Shown: positions 46,980 to 56,274, counted from the stretch's first letter. The stretch: 64,000 bases of DNA from Rhizobium sp. G21 (GCF_014158035.1 NZ_JACFXW010000001.1:2170001-2234000), one strand, 5' to 3'. Notes: generated from the sequence alone by a model not told the origin. Numbers and translations are program-made.

Positions 46980-47768
46980 ATGGCTTTCGCCAAAATCAAC
47001 GGTCAGGTTCTGCATTACGAATTCCTGACGGAATCGAAAGACGATCCCGTCGTCGTGCTCATCAATTCGCTGGGCACCGATTTCCGCATCTGGCTGCCGT
47101 TCATCGATGAGATTGCCGAAGAGTGGTCGTTCCTGCTCTATGACAAGCGCGGTCACGGCCTGTCGGAAACGGGCTCCACGCCCTATTCGATCGGCGATCA
47201 CGCCAAGGACCTGATCGGCCTGCTCGATCATCTCAAGATCAAGAAGGCAACGCTGGTCGGCCTGTCGGTCGGCGGTCTGATCGCCCAGGAAATCTGGGGG
47301 CAGCGGCCCGGCCTCGTCGAAAAGATCGTGCTTTGCGACACCGCCCATAAGATCGGGACAGTCGACGGCTGGAACCAGCGGATCGCGGGCGTCACCGAAA
47401 AGGGCATCGCGTCGCTTGCCGATGGCGTGATGAAGCTGTGGTTCACGCCTGACTTCCACGCCAAGCGCGCCGATGATCTCGCCGGCTACAAGACCATGCT
47501 GACGCGCCAATCGGTCGAAGGCTATGCGGCGACCTGCGCCGCAATCCGCGACGCGGACTTCACCACCGTCGCGCCGACCATTTCGGTCCCTGTGTTGGCC
47601 GTGGTCGGCGACCAGGACGGCTCGACGCCGCCGGATCTGGTGCGGTCGACGGCCGAACTCATCCCCGACGCCCAGTTCGAGATCATCGAGGGCTGCGGCC
47701 ATATTCCCTGCGTCGAACAGCCGGCGGCGCTCGCCGAACTGATCGTCGATTTCATCAACGAGGACTGA
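46980..47768 (+). CDS. pcaD: 3-oxoadipate enol-lactonase PcaD
   Basis: This 262-residue alpha/beta hydrolase opens 3-oxoadipate enol-lactone to 3-oxoadipate, the step after PcaC. The nucleophile serine is in LVGLSVGGLIAQEI (about residue 95), the oxyanion region in VLINSLGTDFRIW, and the acid/base residues in VVGDQDGSTPP and CGHIPCVEQP. It heads pcaDCHG, divergent from pcaQ, and pcaC starts 3 bases after it. Confidence 0.96.
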   Translation: MAFAKINGQVLHYEFLTESKDDPVVVLINSLGTDFRIWLPFIDEIAEEWSFLLYDKRGHGLSETGSTPYSIGDHAKDLIGLLDHLKIKKATLVGLSVGGLIAQEIWGQRPGLVEKIVLCDTAHKIGTVDGWNQRIAGVTEKGIASLADGVMKLWFTPDFHAKRADDLAGYKTMLTRQSVEGYAATCAAIRDADFTTVAPTISVPVLAVVGDQDGSTPPDLVRSTAELIPDAQFEIIEGCGHIPCVEQPAALAELIVDFINED

Positions 47769-47771
47769 CAC

Positions 47772-48185
47772 GTGACGGACGCTTTCCGGACGGAACGGCA
47801 TCGGCAAGGCATGGCGACGCGGCGCTCGGTGCTGGGCGACGCGTATGTGGACAGGGCCGAGGCGGCCAAAACCGCTTTCGACGAGCCCTTTCAAGCGCTG
47901 ATCACCGAAGCCGCCTGGGGGCATGTCTGGTCGCGGCCGGAATGGAGCAAGCGCGAGCGCTCGATGGTGACGATCGCGCTTCTCGCCGCGCTCGGCCAGG
48001 ACGAGGAGGTGGCGATGCATGTGCGCGCCACCGCCAATACCGGGGCGACGCCCGAGGATCTGCGCGAGGCCATGCTGCATGTGGCCATCTATGCCGGCGT
48101 GCCGGCCGCCAATCACGCCATCAAAATCATCAAAAACGTGCTGGATGAGATGAACGCCACCCAATCTCATGGAGGACAAGCATGA
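47772..48185 (+). CDS. pcaC: 4-carboxymuconolactone decarboxylase PcaC
   Basis: This 137-residue decarboxylase of the carboxymuconolactone family converts 4-carboxymuconolactone to 3-oxoadipate enol-lactone. It has the AhpD-like helix bundle with [20 protein letters not shown], and the active-site His in [20 protein letters not shown]. The start is a GTG at 47772 just after pcaD. Its TGA overlaps the ATG of pcaH by 4 bases. Confidence 0.95.
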   Translation: MTDAFRTERHRQGMATRRSVLGDAYVDRAEAAKTAFDEPFQALITEAAWGHVWSRPEWSKRERSMVTIALLAALGQDEEVAMHVRATANTGATPEDLREAMLHVAIYAGVPAANHAIKIIKNVLDEMNATQSHGGQA

Positions 48186-48925
48186 GCGGCAATCAGAGGC
48201 CCGAAACCGGCGCCTTCTACGCCCGCGACCGCGCCTGGCATCCGCCGGCGCTGACGCCGCTTTACAAGACATCCGTGCTGCGCTCACCGCAGAAGGCGCT
48301 CCTGTCGCTCGACGGCACCAGGAGCGAGATCACCGGGCCGGTCTTCGGCCACAACATGCTCAATGAGCTGGATAACGACCTGATCGTCAATTACGCCAAG
48401 CCGGGCGAAATGGCGATCGGCCAACGCATTCTAGTACATGGCCGGGTGCTGGACGAACGCGGCAAAGGCGTGGGCGGCGCGCTGGTGGAATTCTGGCAGG
48501 CCAATGCCGGCGGCCGCTACCGCCACAAGAAGGAAACCTATCTCGCCCCTCTCGACCCCAATTTCGGCGGCTTCGGCCGGACGATCACCGACGAGGACGG
48601 CTACTACTGGTTCAAGACCATCCAGCCGGGCCCTTACCCCTGGATGAACTGGGTCAATGACTGGCGGCCCGCCCATATCCATTTCTCGGTGTTCGGCCAT
48701 GGCTTCGCGCAGCGGCTGATCACGCAGATGTATTTCGAGGGCGATCCACTGATCTGGAAATGTCCGATCGTCAAGACGATCCCCGATGAGGAAGCCATCA
48801 AGCAGTTGATCGCGCCGCTCGACATGAACTCGACCATTCCGATGGACATGCGCGCCTATAAATTCGACGTGGTGCTGCGCGGCCGCCGCTCGACATTCTT
48901 CGAGAACCGCAAGGAGGGCAACTGA
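48182..48925 (+). CDS. pcaH: Protocatechuate 3,4-dioxygenase beta subunit
   Basis: This 247-residue iron-binding subunit cleaves the protocatechuate ring between the two hydroxyls to 3-carboxy-cis,cis-muconate. The non-heme Fe(III) ligands are visible as the tyrosine in [10 protein letters not shown] and the two histidines in [11 protein letters not shown]. The intradiol core [18 protein letters not shown] is also intact. It overlaps pcaC by 4 bases and is followed after one base by pcaG, its partner in the (alpha-beta)-Fe protomer. Confidence 0.97.
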   Translation: MSGNQRPETGAFYARDRAWHPPALTPLYKTSVLRSPQKALLSLDGTRSEITGPVFGHNMLNELDNDLIVNYAKPGEMAIGQRILVHGRVLDERGKGVGGALVEFWQANAGGRYRHKKETYLAPLDPNFGGFGRTITDEDGYYWFKTIQPGPYPWMNWVNDWRPAHIHFSVFGHGFAQRLITQMYFEGDPLIWKCPIVKTIPDEEAIKQLIAPLDMNSTIPMDMRAYKFDVVLRGRRSTFFENRKEGN

Positions 48926-48926
48926 C

Positions 48927-49550
48927 ATGGTGCAGAGGCTCGATTATCTCAAGGAAACCGCCTCCCAGACCGCCGGCCCCTATGTGCATATCGGCTGCAC
49001 GCCGAATTTCACCGGCATTCACGGGGTCTATGACAGCGATCTCGGCTCCGGTCCGCTTTACAATGACAAGACCCGCGGCGAGCGCATCACCATCAAGGGC
49101 CGGGTGATCGATGGAACCGGCACGCCGTTGCGCGACGCGCTGGTGGAGATCTGGCAGGCCGACGCCGATGGTCTGTATAACAGCCCGTCTGAAACGCGCG
49201 GCAAGGCCGATCCGAACTTCTTCGGCTGGGGCCGCTGCCCTGCCGACATGGACAGTGGCGAATTCACCTTCCAGACGATCAAGCCGGGCCGCGTTCCCTT
49301 CCGCGACAAGGACCCGCGCCTGATGGCGCCGCATGTGACCTTGTGGATCGTGGCGCGCGGCATCAATATCGGGCTGAACACGCGGATGTATTTCTCCGAC
49401 GAGCCCGAGGCCAATGCGGAAGACCCGATCCTCAAGACGATCGAGCATCGTGTGCGCGTGCCGACCCTGATCGGCCAGCGGGATGGCGATGTCGTGACGT
49501 TCGACATCCATCTGCAGGGCGAGAAGGAAACGATCTTTTTCGATATTTAG
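48927..49550 (+). CDS. pcaG: Protocatechuate 3,4-dioxygenase alpha subunit
   Basis: This 207-residue partner of PcaH starts MVQRLDYLKETASQTAGPYV, with DALVEIWQADADGLYNSP, FTFQTIKPGRVPF and PHVTLWIVARGINIGL. The iron ligands of the beta subunit are absent, as expected for alpha. It lies directly after pcaH and ends just before a hairpin terminator. Confidence 0.97.
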   Translation: MVQRLDYLKETASQTAGPYVHIGCTPNFTGIHGVYDSDLGSGPLYNDKTRGERITIKGRVIDGTGTPLRDALVEIWQADADGLYNSPSETRGKADPNFFGWGRCPADMDSGEFTFQTIKPGRVPFRDKDPRLMAPHVTLWIVARGINIGLNTRMYFSDEPEANAEDPILKTIEHRVRVPTLIGQRDGDVVTFDIHLQGEKETIFFDI

Positions 49551-49562
49551 TCGACTTACTAT

Positions 49563-49586
49563 AGGAAGCGCGCGAGCGCGCTTCCT
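49563..49586. terminator. Hairpin between convergent pcaG and pcaR
   Basis: Perfect 11-base arms (49563-49573, 49576-49586) with a two-base centre form a strong hairpin 13 bases after the pcaG stop and touching the pcaR stop. Position supports bidirectional termination; no T-tract is present. Confidence 0.65.
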
Positions 49587-50344
49587 CACGTCAGCACGCG
49601 GGCCAACTCAGTCTGCACAGCGAGAAGCGGCGGCAAATAGCGGTCCTCGAGCGCCTTCGCCGTCTCCGCGCCTGCCGCCAGCCCGACATTGACCGCCGCA
49701 ACGACATGGCCCCGGGCATTGCGCAGGGGCACGGCGATCGAGCGAAGGCCGCTCTCGACCTCCTGGTCATTGAGCGCGAAGCCGTCGCGGCGGACGCCAT
49801 TCAAGAGCGCCATCAGCGCCTCGATATCCGTCACCGTTCTCTCGGTGCGCTGGGTGCGGGTGGACGCCTCCAGAATACGCCTGGCCTCCACCGGCTCCAG
49901 CGCCGCGAGCAGGATACGGCCCATGGAGGTGCAATAGGCCGGCAGGCGCGAGCCCGGCATCAGCGCGATCGACATGACCCGCCGCTGAGCGGCGCGCGCC
50001 ACATAGACGATCTCGGTCTCATCGAGAATGCAGACGGAACTGCTTTCGCCGATCTCCTGGCTGAGCCGGTCGAGCACCGGCTGCACGATGCGCGGCAGCG
50101 GCATGGCGGCGAGGCTGCCGACGCCCAGCCGCAGCACGCGCGGCGTCAGCGTGAAGAATTTTCCGTCGTAATCGGCGTAACCGCCTTCAGCGAGGGTCAG
50201 GAGACAGCGGCGCGTCGTAGCGCGGTCGAGCCCCGCCAGCGTCGCCGCTTCGGTTATCGACAGGCGGGGGCGCTCGGCGCTGAAGGCTTCGATGACCTTC
50301 AACCCCTTCATCAAGCCGCCCATGATGTCGCGCGGTTCGGCCAT
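49586..50344 (-). CDS. pcaR: IclR-family regulator of the beta-ketoadipate genes (PcaR)
   Basis: From the start at 50344 this is a 252-residue IclR protein. It has an N-terminal winged helix (GLKVIEAFSAERPRLSITEAA, DRATTRRCLLTLAEGGY) and a C-terminal IclR ligand domain (VYVARAAQRRVMSIALMPGS, RLPAYCTSMGRILLA). This wording matches PcaR/PcaU/PobR. PcaR in sinorhizobia activates pcaIJF with 3-oxoadipate as inducer. The ATG at 50344 has an AGAGGGG site; 50362 lacks one. It is divergent from pcaI with a three-repeat operator in the gap. Confidence 0.93.
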   Translation of the reverse strand: MAEPRDIMGGLMKGLKVIEAFSAERPRLSITEAATLAGLDRATTRRCLLTLAEGGYADYDGKFFTLTPRVLRLGVGSLAAMPLPRIVQPVLDRLSQEIGESSSVCILDETEIVYVARAAQRRVMSIALMPGSRLPAYCTSMGRILLAALEPVEARRILEASTRTQRTERTVTDIEALMALLNGVRRDGFALNDQEVESGLRSIAVPLRNARGHVVAAVNVGLAAGAETAKALEDRYLPPLLAVQTELARVLT

Positions 50345-50367
50345 GGCGACGCCCCTCTCCATTGTTT

Positions 50368-50408
50368 ATTTGTGCGATATTCGTACAAATATCTTATATC
50401 GCACAATT
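50368..50408. promoter_or_regulatory. Three-repeat PcaR/PcaU-type operator
   Basis: A 10-base unit appears three times: ATTTGTGCGA (50368-50377), its inverted partner TCGTACAAAT (50381-50390, 9 of 10 matching) and a direct copy TCGCACAATT (50399-50408). The outer pair also forms a perfect 11-base dyad (50370-50380 and 50396-50406). Two inverted repeats plus one direct copy is the layout known for PcaU and PobR sites of Acinetobacter. It lies between pcaR and pcaI. Confidence 0.8.
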
Positions 50409-50488
50409 TGATGGACGTCGATCCGGGACGGGATTATTTCTGCTCGGCAAGCGACCGGTTCTCCGTGCGGTCGGGATGGAGGTTCCGA

Positions 50489-51196
50489 ATGGACAAGACA
50501 GTTTCCAGCGCGGCTGACGCCGTCGCCGCGATCGGCGATGGCGCGACCGTGATGATCGGCGGTTTCGGCGGCTCCGGCGCGCCGATCGAGCTCACTCACG
50601 CGCTGATCGACAAGCGGCCCATGGGCCTGACGGTGATCAACAACAATGCCGGCAATGGCCGCATCGGCATCGCCGCGATGATCGACGCCGGCATGGTCAG
50701 GAAGATGATCTGCTCGTTTCCGCGCTCGTCGGATCCGCGCGCCTTCACCGACCGCTATCTGGCCGGCCAGATCGAACTGGAGCTCGTGCCGCAGGGCACG
50801 CTCGCCGAGCGCATCCGCGCCGGCGGCGCCGGCATTCCCGCCTTCTATACGCCAACCGCCTATGGCACCGAGCTCGCCAACGGCAAGGTGATCGCCGAAT
50901 TCGACGGCCGGCCTTACGTGCAGGAGCGCTGGCTGAAGGCGGATTTCGCCATCGTCAAGGGCCATATCGGCGACCGCCACGGCAACCTGACCTACAACAA
51001 GGCCGGACGGAACTTCAATCCGTTGATGTGCATGGCGGCCAAGACCACGATCGTGCAGGTCTCGAAGATCGTCGAGGCGGGCGAGATCGATCCCGAACAG
51101 GTCGTGACCCCCGGCATCTTCGTCAATCAGGTCGTCGAAATCCCGAACCCGCAACAGGAAGAAGAGCTCATCCGAGCCGGAGTGGCCTACATATGA
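50489..51196 (+). CDS. pcaI: 3-oxoacid CoA-transferase subunit A (PcaI)
   Basis: This 235-residue subunit transfers CoA from succinyl-CoA to 3-oxoadipate with PcaJ. Visible signatures are the glycine loop VMIGGFGGSGAPIEL, VINNNAGNG and YTPTAYGTELANGK. The ATG at 50489 follows GGAGG, which decides it over a long upstream frame. The stop overlaps the ATG of pcaJ (ATGA). It begins after the PcaR operator. Confidence 0.95.
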   Translation: MDKTVSSAADAVAAIGDGATVMIGGFGGSGAPIELTHALIDKRPMGLTVINNNAGNGRIGIAAMIDAGMVRKMICSFPRSSDPRAFTDRYLAGQIELELVPQGTLAERIRAGGAGIPAFYTPTAYGTELANGKVIAEFDGRPYVQERWLKADFAIVKGHIGDRHGNLTYNKAGRNFNPLMCMAAKTTIVQVSKIVEAGEIDPEQVVTPGIFVNQVVEIPNPQQEEELIRAGVAYI

Positions 51197-51882
51197 GCAT
51201 CGACACTCGCGAAGACATCAAGCTCTCCAACGCCCAGATCGCCTGGCGCGCCGCCCAGGACATCGAGGACGGCGCCTATGTCAATCTCGGCATCGGCTTT
51301 CCGGAAATGGTCGCCAAGTTCCAGCCGCCGGGCCGGGAAGCGATCTTCCACACCGAAAACGGCATTCTGAATTTCGGCGAGGCGCCGAAGCCGGGCGAGG
51401 AAGACTGGGACCTGATCAACGCCGGCAAGAAGGCGGTGACGCTGAAGCCGGGCGCCGCCTTCTTCCACCATGCCGACAGTTTCGCCATGGTGCGCGGCGG
51501 CCACCTCGATGTGGCCATCCTCGGCGCCTATCAGGTGGCCGAGAACGGCGATCTCGCCAATTGGCGCGTCGGCTCTAAGGGCGTGCCCGCCGTGGGCGGC
51601 GCGATGGATCTGGTGCATGGCGCCAAGCAGGTCTTCGTCATCACCGAACATGTGACCAAAACCGGCGAGCCGAAGCTGGTGGAGCGCTGCGCCTTCCCGC
51701 TGACCGGCGTCGGCTGCATCACACGCGTCTATACCAGCCATGCAGTTGTCGACATCAAGAACGGCCATTTCGTCGTGCGCGAGAAGCTCGCGGGCATGAC
51801 GATGGATGAATTGCAGGCCATGACCGGCGCACGCCTTCATGTCGAAGGCGAGGTCGCCGCGCTCACCGTGCCGACGCTTTGA
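51193..51882 (+). CDS. pcaJ: 3-oxoacid CoA-transferase subunit B (PcaJ)
   Basis: This 229-residue subunit carries the catalytic glutamate in FHTENGILNFG, the motif where the CoA thioester forms. It also has YVNLGIGFPEMV and VGGAMDLVHGAKQVFV. It overlaps pcaI by 4 bases and precedes pcaF. The pair converts 3-oxoadipate and succinyl-CoA to 3-oxoadipyl-CoA and succinate. Confidence 0.95.
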   Translation: MSIDTREDIKLSNAQIAWRAAQDIEDGAYVNLGIGFPEMVAKFQPPGREAIFHTENGILNFGEAPKPGEEDWDLINAGKKAVTLKPGAAFFHHADSFAMVRGGHLDVAILGAYQVAENGDLANWRVGSKGVPAVGGAMDLVHGAKQVFVITEHVTKTGEPKLVERCAFPLTGVGCITRVYTSHAVVDIKNGHFVVREKLAGMTMDELQAMTGARLHVEGEVAALTVPTL

Positions 51883-51898
51883 ATTGAGGATAATGACC

Positions 51899-53101
51899 AT
51901 GACCGACGCCTATATCTGCGCCTATATCCGCACGCCCATCGGCCGTTTCGGCGGTTCGCTGTCTTCCGTCCGCGCCGACGATCTCGGCGCCGTGCCGCTG
52001 AAGGCGCTGATGGAGACGCATTCCTCGGTGGATTTCGCCGCCGTGGACGAGGTGATCTTCGGCTGCGCCAATCAGGCGGGCGAAGACAATCGCAATGTTG
52101 CGCGCATGTCCTCGCTTCTGGCGGGTCTGCCCGTCTCCGTGCCGGGCACGACGATGAACCGGCTTTGCGGATCGGGTATGGACGCCGTGATCACCGCCGC
52201 CCGGGCCATCAAGGCCGGCGAAGCCGAGTTGATCATCGCCGGCGGCGTGGAAAGCATGAGCCGCGCGCCCTTCGTGATGCCGAAAGCCGAGAGCGCCTTT
52301 TCACGGGCGGCGGAGATCTTTGACACGACCATCGGCTGGCGCTTCGTCAATCCGCTGATGAAGAAGCAGTATGGCGTCGATTCCATGCCGGAAACCGGCG
52401 AGAATGTCGCCGATGATTACAAGGTCAGCCGCGTAGACCAGGACGCCTTCGCCGTACGCTCGCAGGCCAAGGCGGCGGCGGCGCAGGCCAATGGGCGTCT
52501 GGCCCGCGAAATTACGCCCGTCGTCATCCCGCAAAAGAAAGGCGATGCGCTGACGGTGGACAAGGACGAACATCCGCGCGCCACCACGATGGAGGCGCTC
52601 GCAAAGCTCCGGCCGATCGTCCGCGCCGACGGCACGATCACCGCCGGCAACGCCTCGGGCGTCAATGACGGCGCCGCAGCGCTGATCATCGCCTCGGAAG
52701 CGGCGGCGAAGAAGCATGGCCTGACGCCGATCGCCCGCATTCTCGGCGGCGCCACCGCCGGCGTGCCGCCGCGCATCATGGGCATCGGCCCCGCGCCCGC
52801 CACCCAGAAGCTTCTCGACCGGCTGGGCCTGACCCAGGACCAACTCGACGTGATCGAACTCAACGAAGCCTTCGCCAGCCAGGGCCTCGCCACGCTGCGC
52901 CAACTCGGCGTCGCCGACGATGACGACCGCGTCAACCGCAATGGCGGCGCGATCTCGCTCGGCCATCCGCTCGGCATGTCGGGCGCGCGCATCACCGGCA
53001 CGGCGGCGCTGGAACTCACGCTGACCGGTGGGCGCTATGCGGTGGCGACGATGTGCATCGGCGTCGGCCAGGGCATCGCCATCGCGCTCGAACGCGTTTA
53101 A
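51899..53101 (+). CDS. pcaF: 3-oxoadipyl-CoA thiolase (PcaF)
   Basis: This 400-residue thiolase cleaves 3-oxoadipyl-CoA to succinyl-CoA and acetyl-CoA, the last pathway step. The acylated Cys is in NRLCGSGMDAVITA (about residue 90), the His in GHPLGMSGARITG and the second Cys in TMCIGVGQGIA. YIRTPIGRFGGSL is the usual start. The ATG at 51899, rather than 51893, has a suitably spaced GAGG site. A hairpin terminator follows. Confidence 0.96.
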   Translation: MTDAYICAYIRTPIGRFGGSLSSVRADDLGAVPLKALMETHSSVDFAAVDEVIFGCANQAGEDNRNVARMSSLLAGLPVSVPGTTMNRLCGSGMDAVITAARAIKAGEAELIIAGGVESMSRAPFVMPKAESAFSRAAEIFDTTIGWRFVNPLMKKQYGVDSMPETGENVADDYKVSRVDQDAFAVRSQAKAAAAQANGRLAREITPVVIPQKKGDALTVDKDEHPRATTMEALAKLRPIVRADGTITAGNASGVNDGAAALIIASEAAAKKHGLTPIARILGGATAGVPPRIMGIGPAPATQKLLDRLGLTQDQLDVIELNEAFASQGLATLRQLGVADDDDRVNRNGGAISLGHPLGMSGARITGTAALELTLTGGRYAVATMCIGVGQGIAIALERV

Positions 53102-53109
53102 ACTCCAGG

Positions 53110-53132
53110 GGCGGGCGTCACAGCCCGCCTTT
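53110..53132 (+). terminator. Intrinsic terminator after pcaF
   Basis: Seven-base arms GGCGGGC (53110-53116) and GCCCGCC (53123-53129) with a GTCACA loop are followed by TTT, 9 bases after the pcaF stop. It separates pcaIJF from pcaB, which must rely on readthrough or its own promoter. Confidence 0.7.
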
Positions 53133-53157
53133 CGCATTTTCAAATCGGACCATCCTC

Positions 53158-54219
53158 ATGAGCCAGATCGCCCTCGCCTTTCTCGACGCCCTCCTGACGG
53201 ATCAGGAGATGGCGCAGCTGATGGGCACGGAGGCCGATCTCGCCGCCATGCTGCGGTTTGAGGTCGAATTGGCGTCAGCCCAGAGCGAACTCGGCATGAT
53301 CCCCGCCGATCACGCCGAAGCGATCCGCACAGGCGCGGAGACGTTTTCGCCCGATGTCGCCGCGCTGACCCGCGCGGTTCTCAAGGACGGCGTCGTCCCA
53401 CCCGATCTTGTCCGGCAATTGCGCGCCCATATCGGCGGCGAGGCGGCCAAGAGCCTGCATGTCGGGGCCACCAGCCAGGATGTGATCGACACGGCGCTGG
53501 CGCTGAAGCTGAAGCCCGCGCTCGAACTGCTTGACGCTCGGCTGGGCGCCGTCGCCGCAGCGCTGTCCGCCCTCGTCGCCAGCCAGGGCGACCATGCGTT
53601 GATGGGCCGGACGCGGATGCAGGCGGCCATCCCGATCACCGCGCGCGACCGCATCGAGGCCTGGCGGGCGCCGCTCGCCCGGGCGCTCCACGATCTCGCC
53701 GACATCAGGGCCAGAAACCTGATCCTGACGCTGGCGGGCGCGGTGGGGACGTCGGACAAATATGGCGACAAGGCCGAGGCGCTGCGGCAGGCGCTGGCGG
53801 CGCGGCTGGGGCTCAATGCTCCTGACTATACGCCGCATGCCCAGCGCGACCGCATCGTCGCCCTCGGAGGCTGGCTGTCGCAGGTGACAGGCGCGCTCGG
53901 CAAGATGGGGCAGGACGCAGCCCTGATGGCGCAGAATGAGATCGCCGAGATCGCGATGTCGGGCGGCGGCGCCTCTTCCGCCATGGCGCATAAGCAGAAC
54001 CCGGTGCTGGCCGAGACGCTCGTGGCGCTCGCCCGCTTCAACGCCGTGCAGATATCGGGCCTGCATCAATCGCTGGTGCATGAGCAGGAGCGCGCCGGCG
54101 CCGCCTGGACGCTCGAATGGATGATCCTGCCGCCGATGCTGAATGCGACGGCGACCGCGCTTACCCATGCAGGCGCTCTGATCGCTTCCATACAATCCAT
54201 CGGAAAAGCGGTCGTCTAG
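53158..54219 (+). CDS. pcaB: 3-carboxy-cis,cis-muconate cycloisomerase (PcaB)
   Basis: This 353-residue enzyme of the fumarase/aspartase superfamily cyclises the product of PcaHG to 4-carboxymuconolactone, the step before PcaC. The superfamily signature is GGGASSAMAHKQNPV (about residues 275-289), with HVGATSQDVIDTAL and GRTRMQAAIPITARDR earlier. It lies after pcaF here; in many rhizobia it ends the pcaDCHGB operon. Without it the pathway would be incomplete, so it belongs to this cluster. Confidence 0.94.
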   Translation: MSQIALAFLDALLTDQEMAQLMGTEADLAAMLRFEVELASAQSELGMIPADHAEAIRTGAETFSPDVAALTRAVLKDGVVPPDLVRQLRAHIGGEAAKSLHVGATSQDVIDTALALKLKPALELLDARLGAVAAALSALVASQGDHALMGRTRMQAAIPITARDRIEAWRAPLARALHDLADIRARNLILTLAGAVGTSDKYGDKAEALRQALAARLGLNAPDYTPHAQRDRIVALGGWLSQVTGALGKMGQDAALMAQNEIAEIAMSGGGASSAMAHKQNPVLAETLVALARFNAVQISGLHQSLVHEQERAGAAWTLEWMILPPMLNATATALTHAGALIASIQSIGKAVV

Positions 54220-54284
54220 GCGGGATTGCGGTGGCAATCGCCTGCGAATCCGCTAGCCTCGGCGAAACAGTTGCGGAATGGTGC

Positions 54285-54986
54285 ATGCGCGTCCTGATCA
54301 TCGAGAATTTTCATGCCTCCCCCTTGGGCAATGTCGGCATCGCGCTCGAAGAGGCGCAGGCGGAGATTACGCTCCGCCGCCCCTGGCAGGGCGAAGCGCT
54401 GCCGGATCATGACGGTTTCGACGCGATCGTGGTGCTGGGCGGCGAACAGAGCGCTCTCGATGACGAGAAATACCCCTATCTGCCTGAACTCGTGGGACTG
54501 ATGCGGCGCTTTGGCGAGGCGGACAAGCCGGTGCTCGGCATCTGCCTCGGCAGCCAGTTGCTGGCCCGCGCCCATGGCGGCACCAATCTCCTCAATGCCG
54601 CCCGGGAATTCGGCTGGCGCGACGTGCGGCGGACGGAAGCGGCGGCGGATGATCTTGTGCTGTCGGCGGCGGCGGACGCCTTTCCAATCTTTCAATGGCA
54701 TTCCGACACGTTCACCCTGCCCGATGGCGCGGTGCGGCTGGCGACCAATGAGACGGCGACCAATCAGTGTTTTCGTGTGGGACGGGCGAGCTATGGCATG
54801 CAGTTTCATTTCGAAGCCAACCGCGATGTGGTCGAGACCTGGGTGAAAAGCTTCCCCGACACTGTCGACCGCATGGACCCCGACTGGCTGCCGACCTATC
54901 CTCAGCACGCCGAGACCGAGGGCAAGACTGCGGATGCGGCGGGGCTGGCGATCGCCCGCGCCTGGGTGCGGCTGATCGGCGCCTGA
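54285..54986 (+). CDS. Type 1 glutamine amidotransferase-like protein
   Basis: This 233-residue class I amidotransferase domain protein has the nucleophile VLGICLGSQLLARAHGG (Cys about residue 86), a His in GMQFHFEANRDVVETW and a DAIVVLGGEQSALDDE strand-loop. Such stand-alone proteins are often annotated as GMP synthase-like. Their acceptor is unknown, although gamma-glutamyl hydrolysis is the best guess. The ATG at 54285 follows a weak site. It is followed by recF. Confidence 0.85.
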   Translation: MRVLIIENFHASPLGNVGIALEEAQAEITLRRPWQGEALPDHDGFDAIVVLGGEQSALDDEKYPYLPELVGLMRRFGEADKPVLGICLGSQLLARAHGGTNLLNAAREFGWRDVRRTEAAADDLVLSAAADAFPIFQWHSDTFTLPDGAVRLATNETATNQCFRVGRASYGMQFHFEANRDVVETWVKSFPDTVDRMDPDWLPTYPQHAETEGKTADAAGLAIARAWVRLIGA

Positions 54987-55045
54987 TCACGCGCCATGCA
55001 TTGTTGCGGCTTTCTGCCAGCGGCGAATTGCTCTAAAGGCAGGGC

Positions 55046-56182
55046 ATGCCTCAGAAAGTGTTCATCCGGCGTCTCGCGCTGACCGCCTATCGCAACTACC
55101 GCTCCGCCGCTCTCACATTCGACGAGCGGCATGTGGTGCTGACGGGCGAAAACGGTTCCGGCAAGACCAATCTTCTCGAAGCGGTGTCTCTCCTCTCGCC
55201 CGGCCGCGGACTGCGCCGCGCCGTCTATTCCGACGTGGCGCTGAAGGGCGAAGAAGCGGGCTTTTCTGTGTTTGCCGAGGTCGAGGGCATGGAGGGCGAT
55301 GTCGAGATCGGCACCGGCGTGCAGCCTGACACGGCGACGCGACGGGTGCGCTTCAACGGCACCGAGGCGAAAAGCGGCGACGAATTGCTCGATCACCTGC
55401 GCGTGCTCTGGCTGACGCCGGCCATGGACGGGCTGTTTACTGGCCCCGCCTCCGAGCGCCGGCGCTTTCTCGACCGGCTGGTGCTGTCGCTCGACCCCGC
55501 ACATGGCCGCCGCGCCGCCGATTTCGAACGCAGCATGAAAATGCGCAACAAACTGCTCGAGGAAGGCCGCTATGACGCCGACTGGATGGCCTCGATCGAG
55601 CGCCAGATGGCCGGGCTCGGCGTCGCCATCGCGCTGGCCCGCACGGAGGTCGTGGCGCTGATCGCGCGGCTTTCGGAACGGGCCGATGAGGCGAGCCGAT
55701 TTCCGCAATCGCTTCTGACGCTCGAAGGGTTTCTCGATGGCGGGCTGGACCGGCCGGCAATCGATCTCGAAGACCATTACGCCGATCTCCTCGAACAGGG
55801 CCGCAGGCGCGATCAGGCGGCGGGGCGGACGCTGGATGGGCCGCACCGCACCGATCTCATGGTGCGGCACAGGGAAAAATCAATCGAGGCCGCGCTGTGC
55901 TCGACCGGCGAACAGAAGGCGCTGCTGGCGGGGCTGGTTCTCTCGCATGCCGAACTGACGGCGACGATGACGGGCGCCGCACCCATCCTGCTGCTCGATG
56001 AGGTCGGCGCGCATTTCGACAGGCATCGCCGCGCCGCTCTCTTCGATCTCATGGATAGAATCGGCGCCCAAGCCTTCATGACGGGGACCGACGCGCATCT
56101 CTTCGAGGCGCTCGGCGACAGGGCGCAGTATTTCCATGTGAACCAGGCGAGGCTCGAGCCGCAGGCGCGTCCCATAGCGTGA
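55046..56182 (+). CDS. recF: DNA replication and repair protein RecF
   Basis: This 378-residue SMC-like ATPase loads RecA at gaps. Walker A is VLTGENGSGKTNLLEAVSLL (about residues 31-50), the RecF-type FLDRLVLSLDPAH follows, then the ABC-like CSTGEQKALLAGLVL and Walker B PILLLDEVGAHFDRHRR. All parts are intact. A small RNA-like region with a terminator follows on the same strand, and the rest of the window becomes accessory in character. Confidence 0.96.
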   Translation: MPQKVFIRRLALTAYRNYRSAALTFDERHVVLTGENGSGKTNLLEAVSLLSPGRGLRRAVYSDVALKGEEAGFSVFAEVEGMEGDVEIGTGVQPDTATRRVRFNGTEAKSGDELLDHLRVLWLTPAMDGLFTGPASERRRFLDRLVLSLDPAHGRRAADFERSMKMRNKLLEEGRYDADWMASIERQMAGLGVAIALARTEVVALIARLSERADEASRFPQSLLTLEGFLDGGLDRPAIDLEDHYADLLEQGRRRDQAAGRTLDGPHRTDLMVRHREKSIEAALCSTGEQKALLAGLVLSHAELTATMTGAAPILLLDEVGAHFDRHRRAALFDLMDRIGAQAFMTGTDAHLFEALGDRAQYFHVNQARLEPQARPIA

Positions 56183-56274
56183 CAGCGCGCTCAGCATGTC
56201 TTTACATTAACAAGAATTAACATTTCTTTGCCTGGCCGATCCATTGAAATGCCACAAAGTCGGGGCCATCTCTT

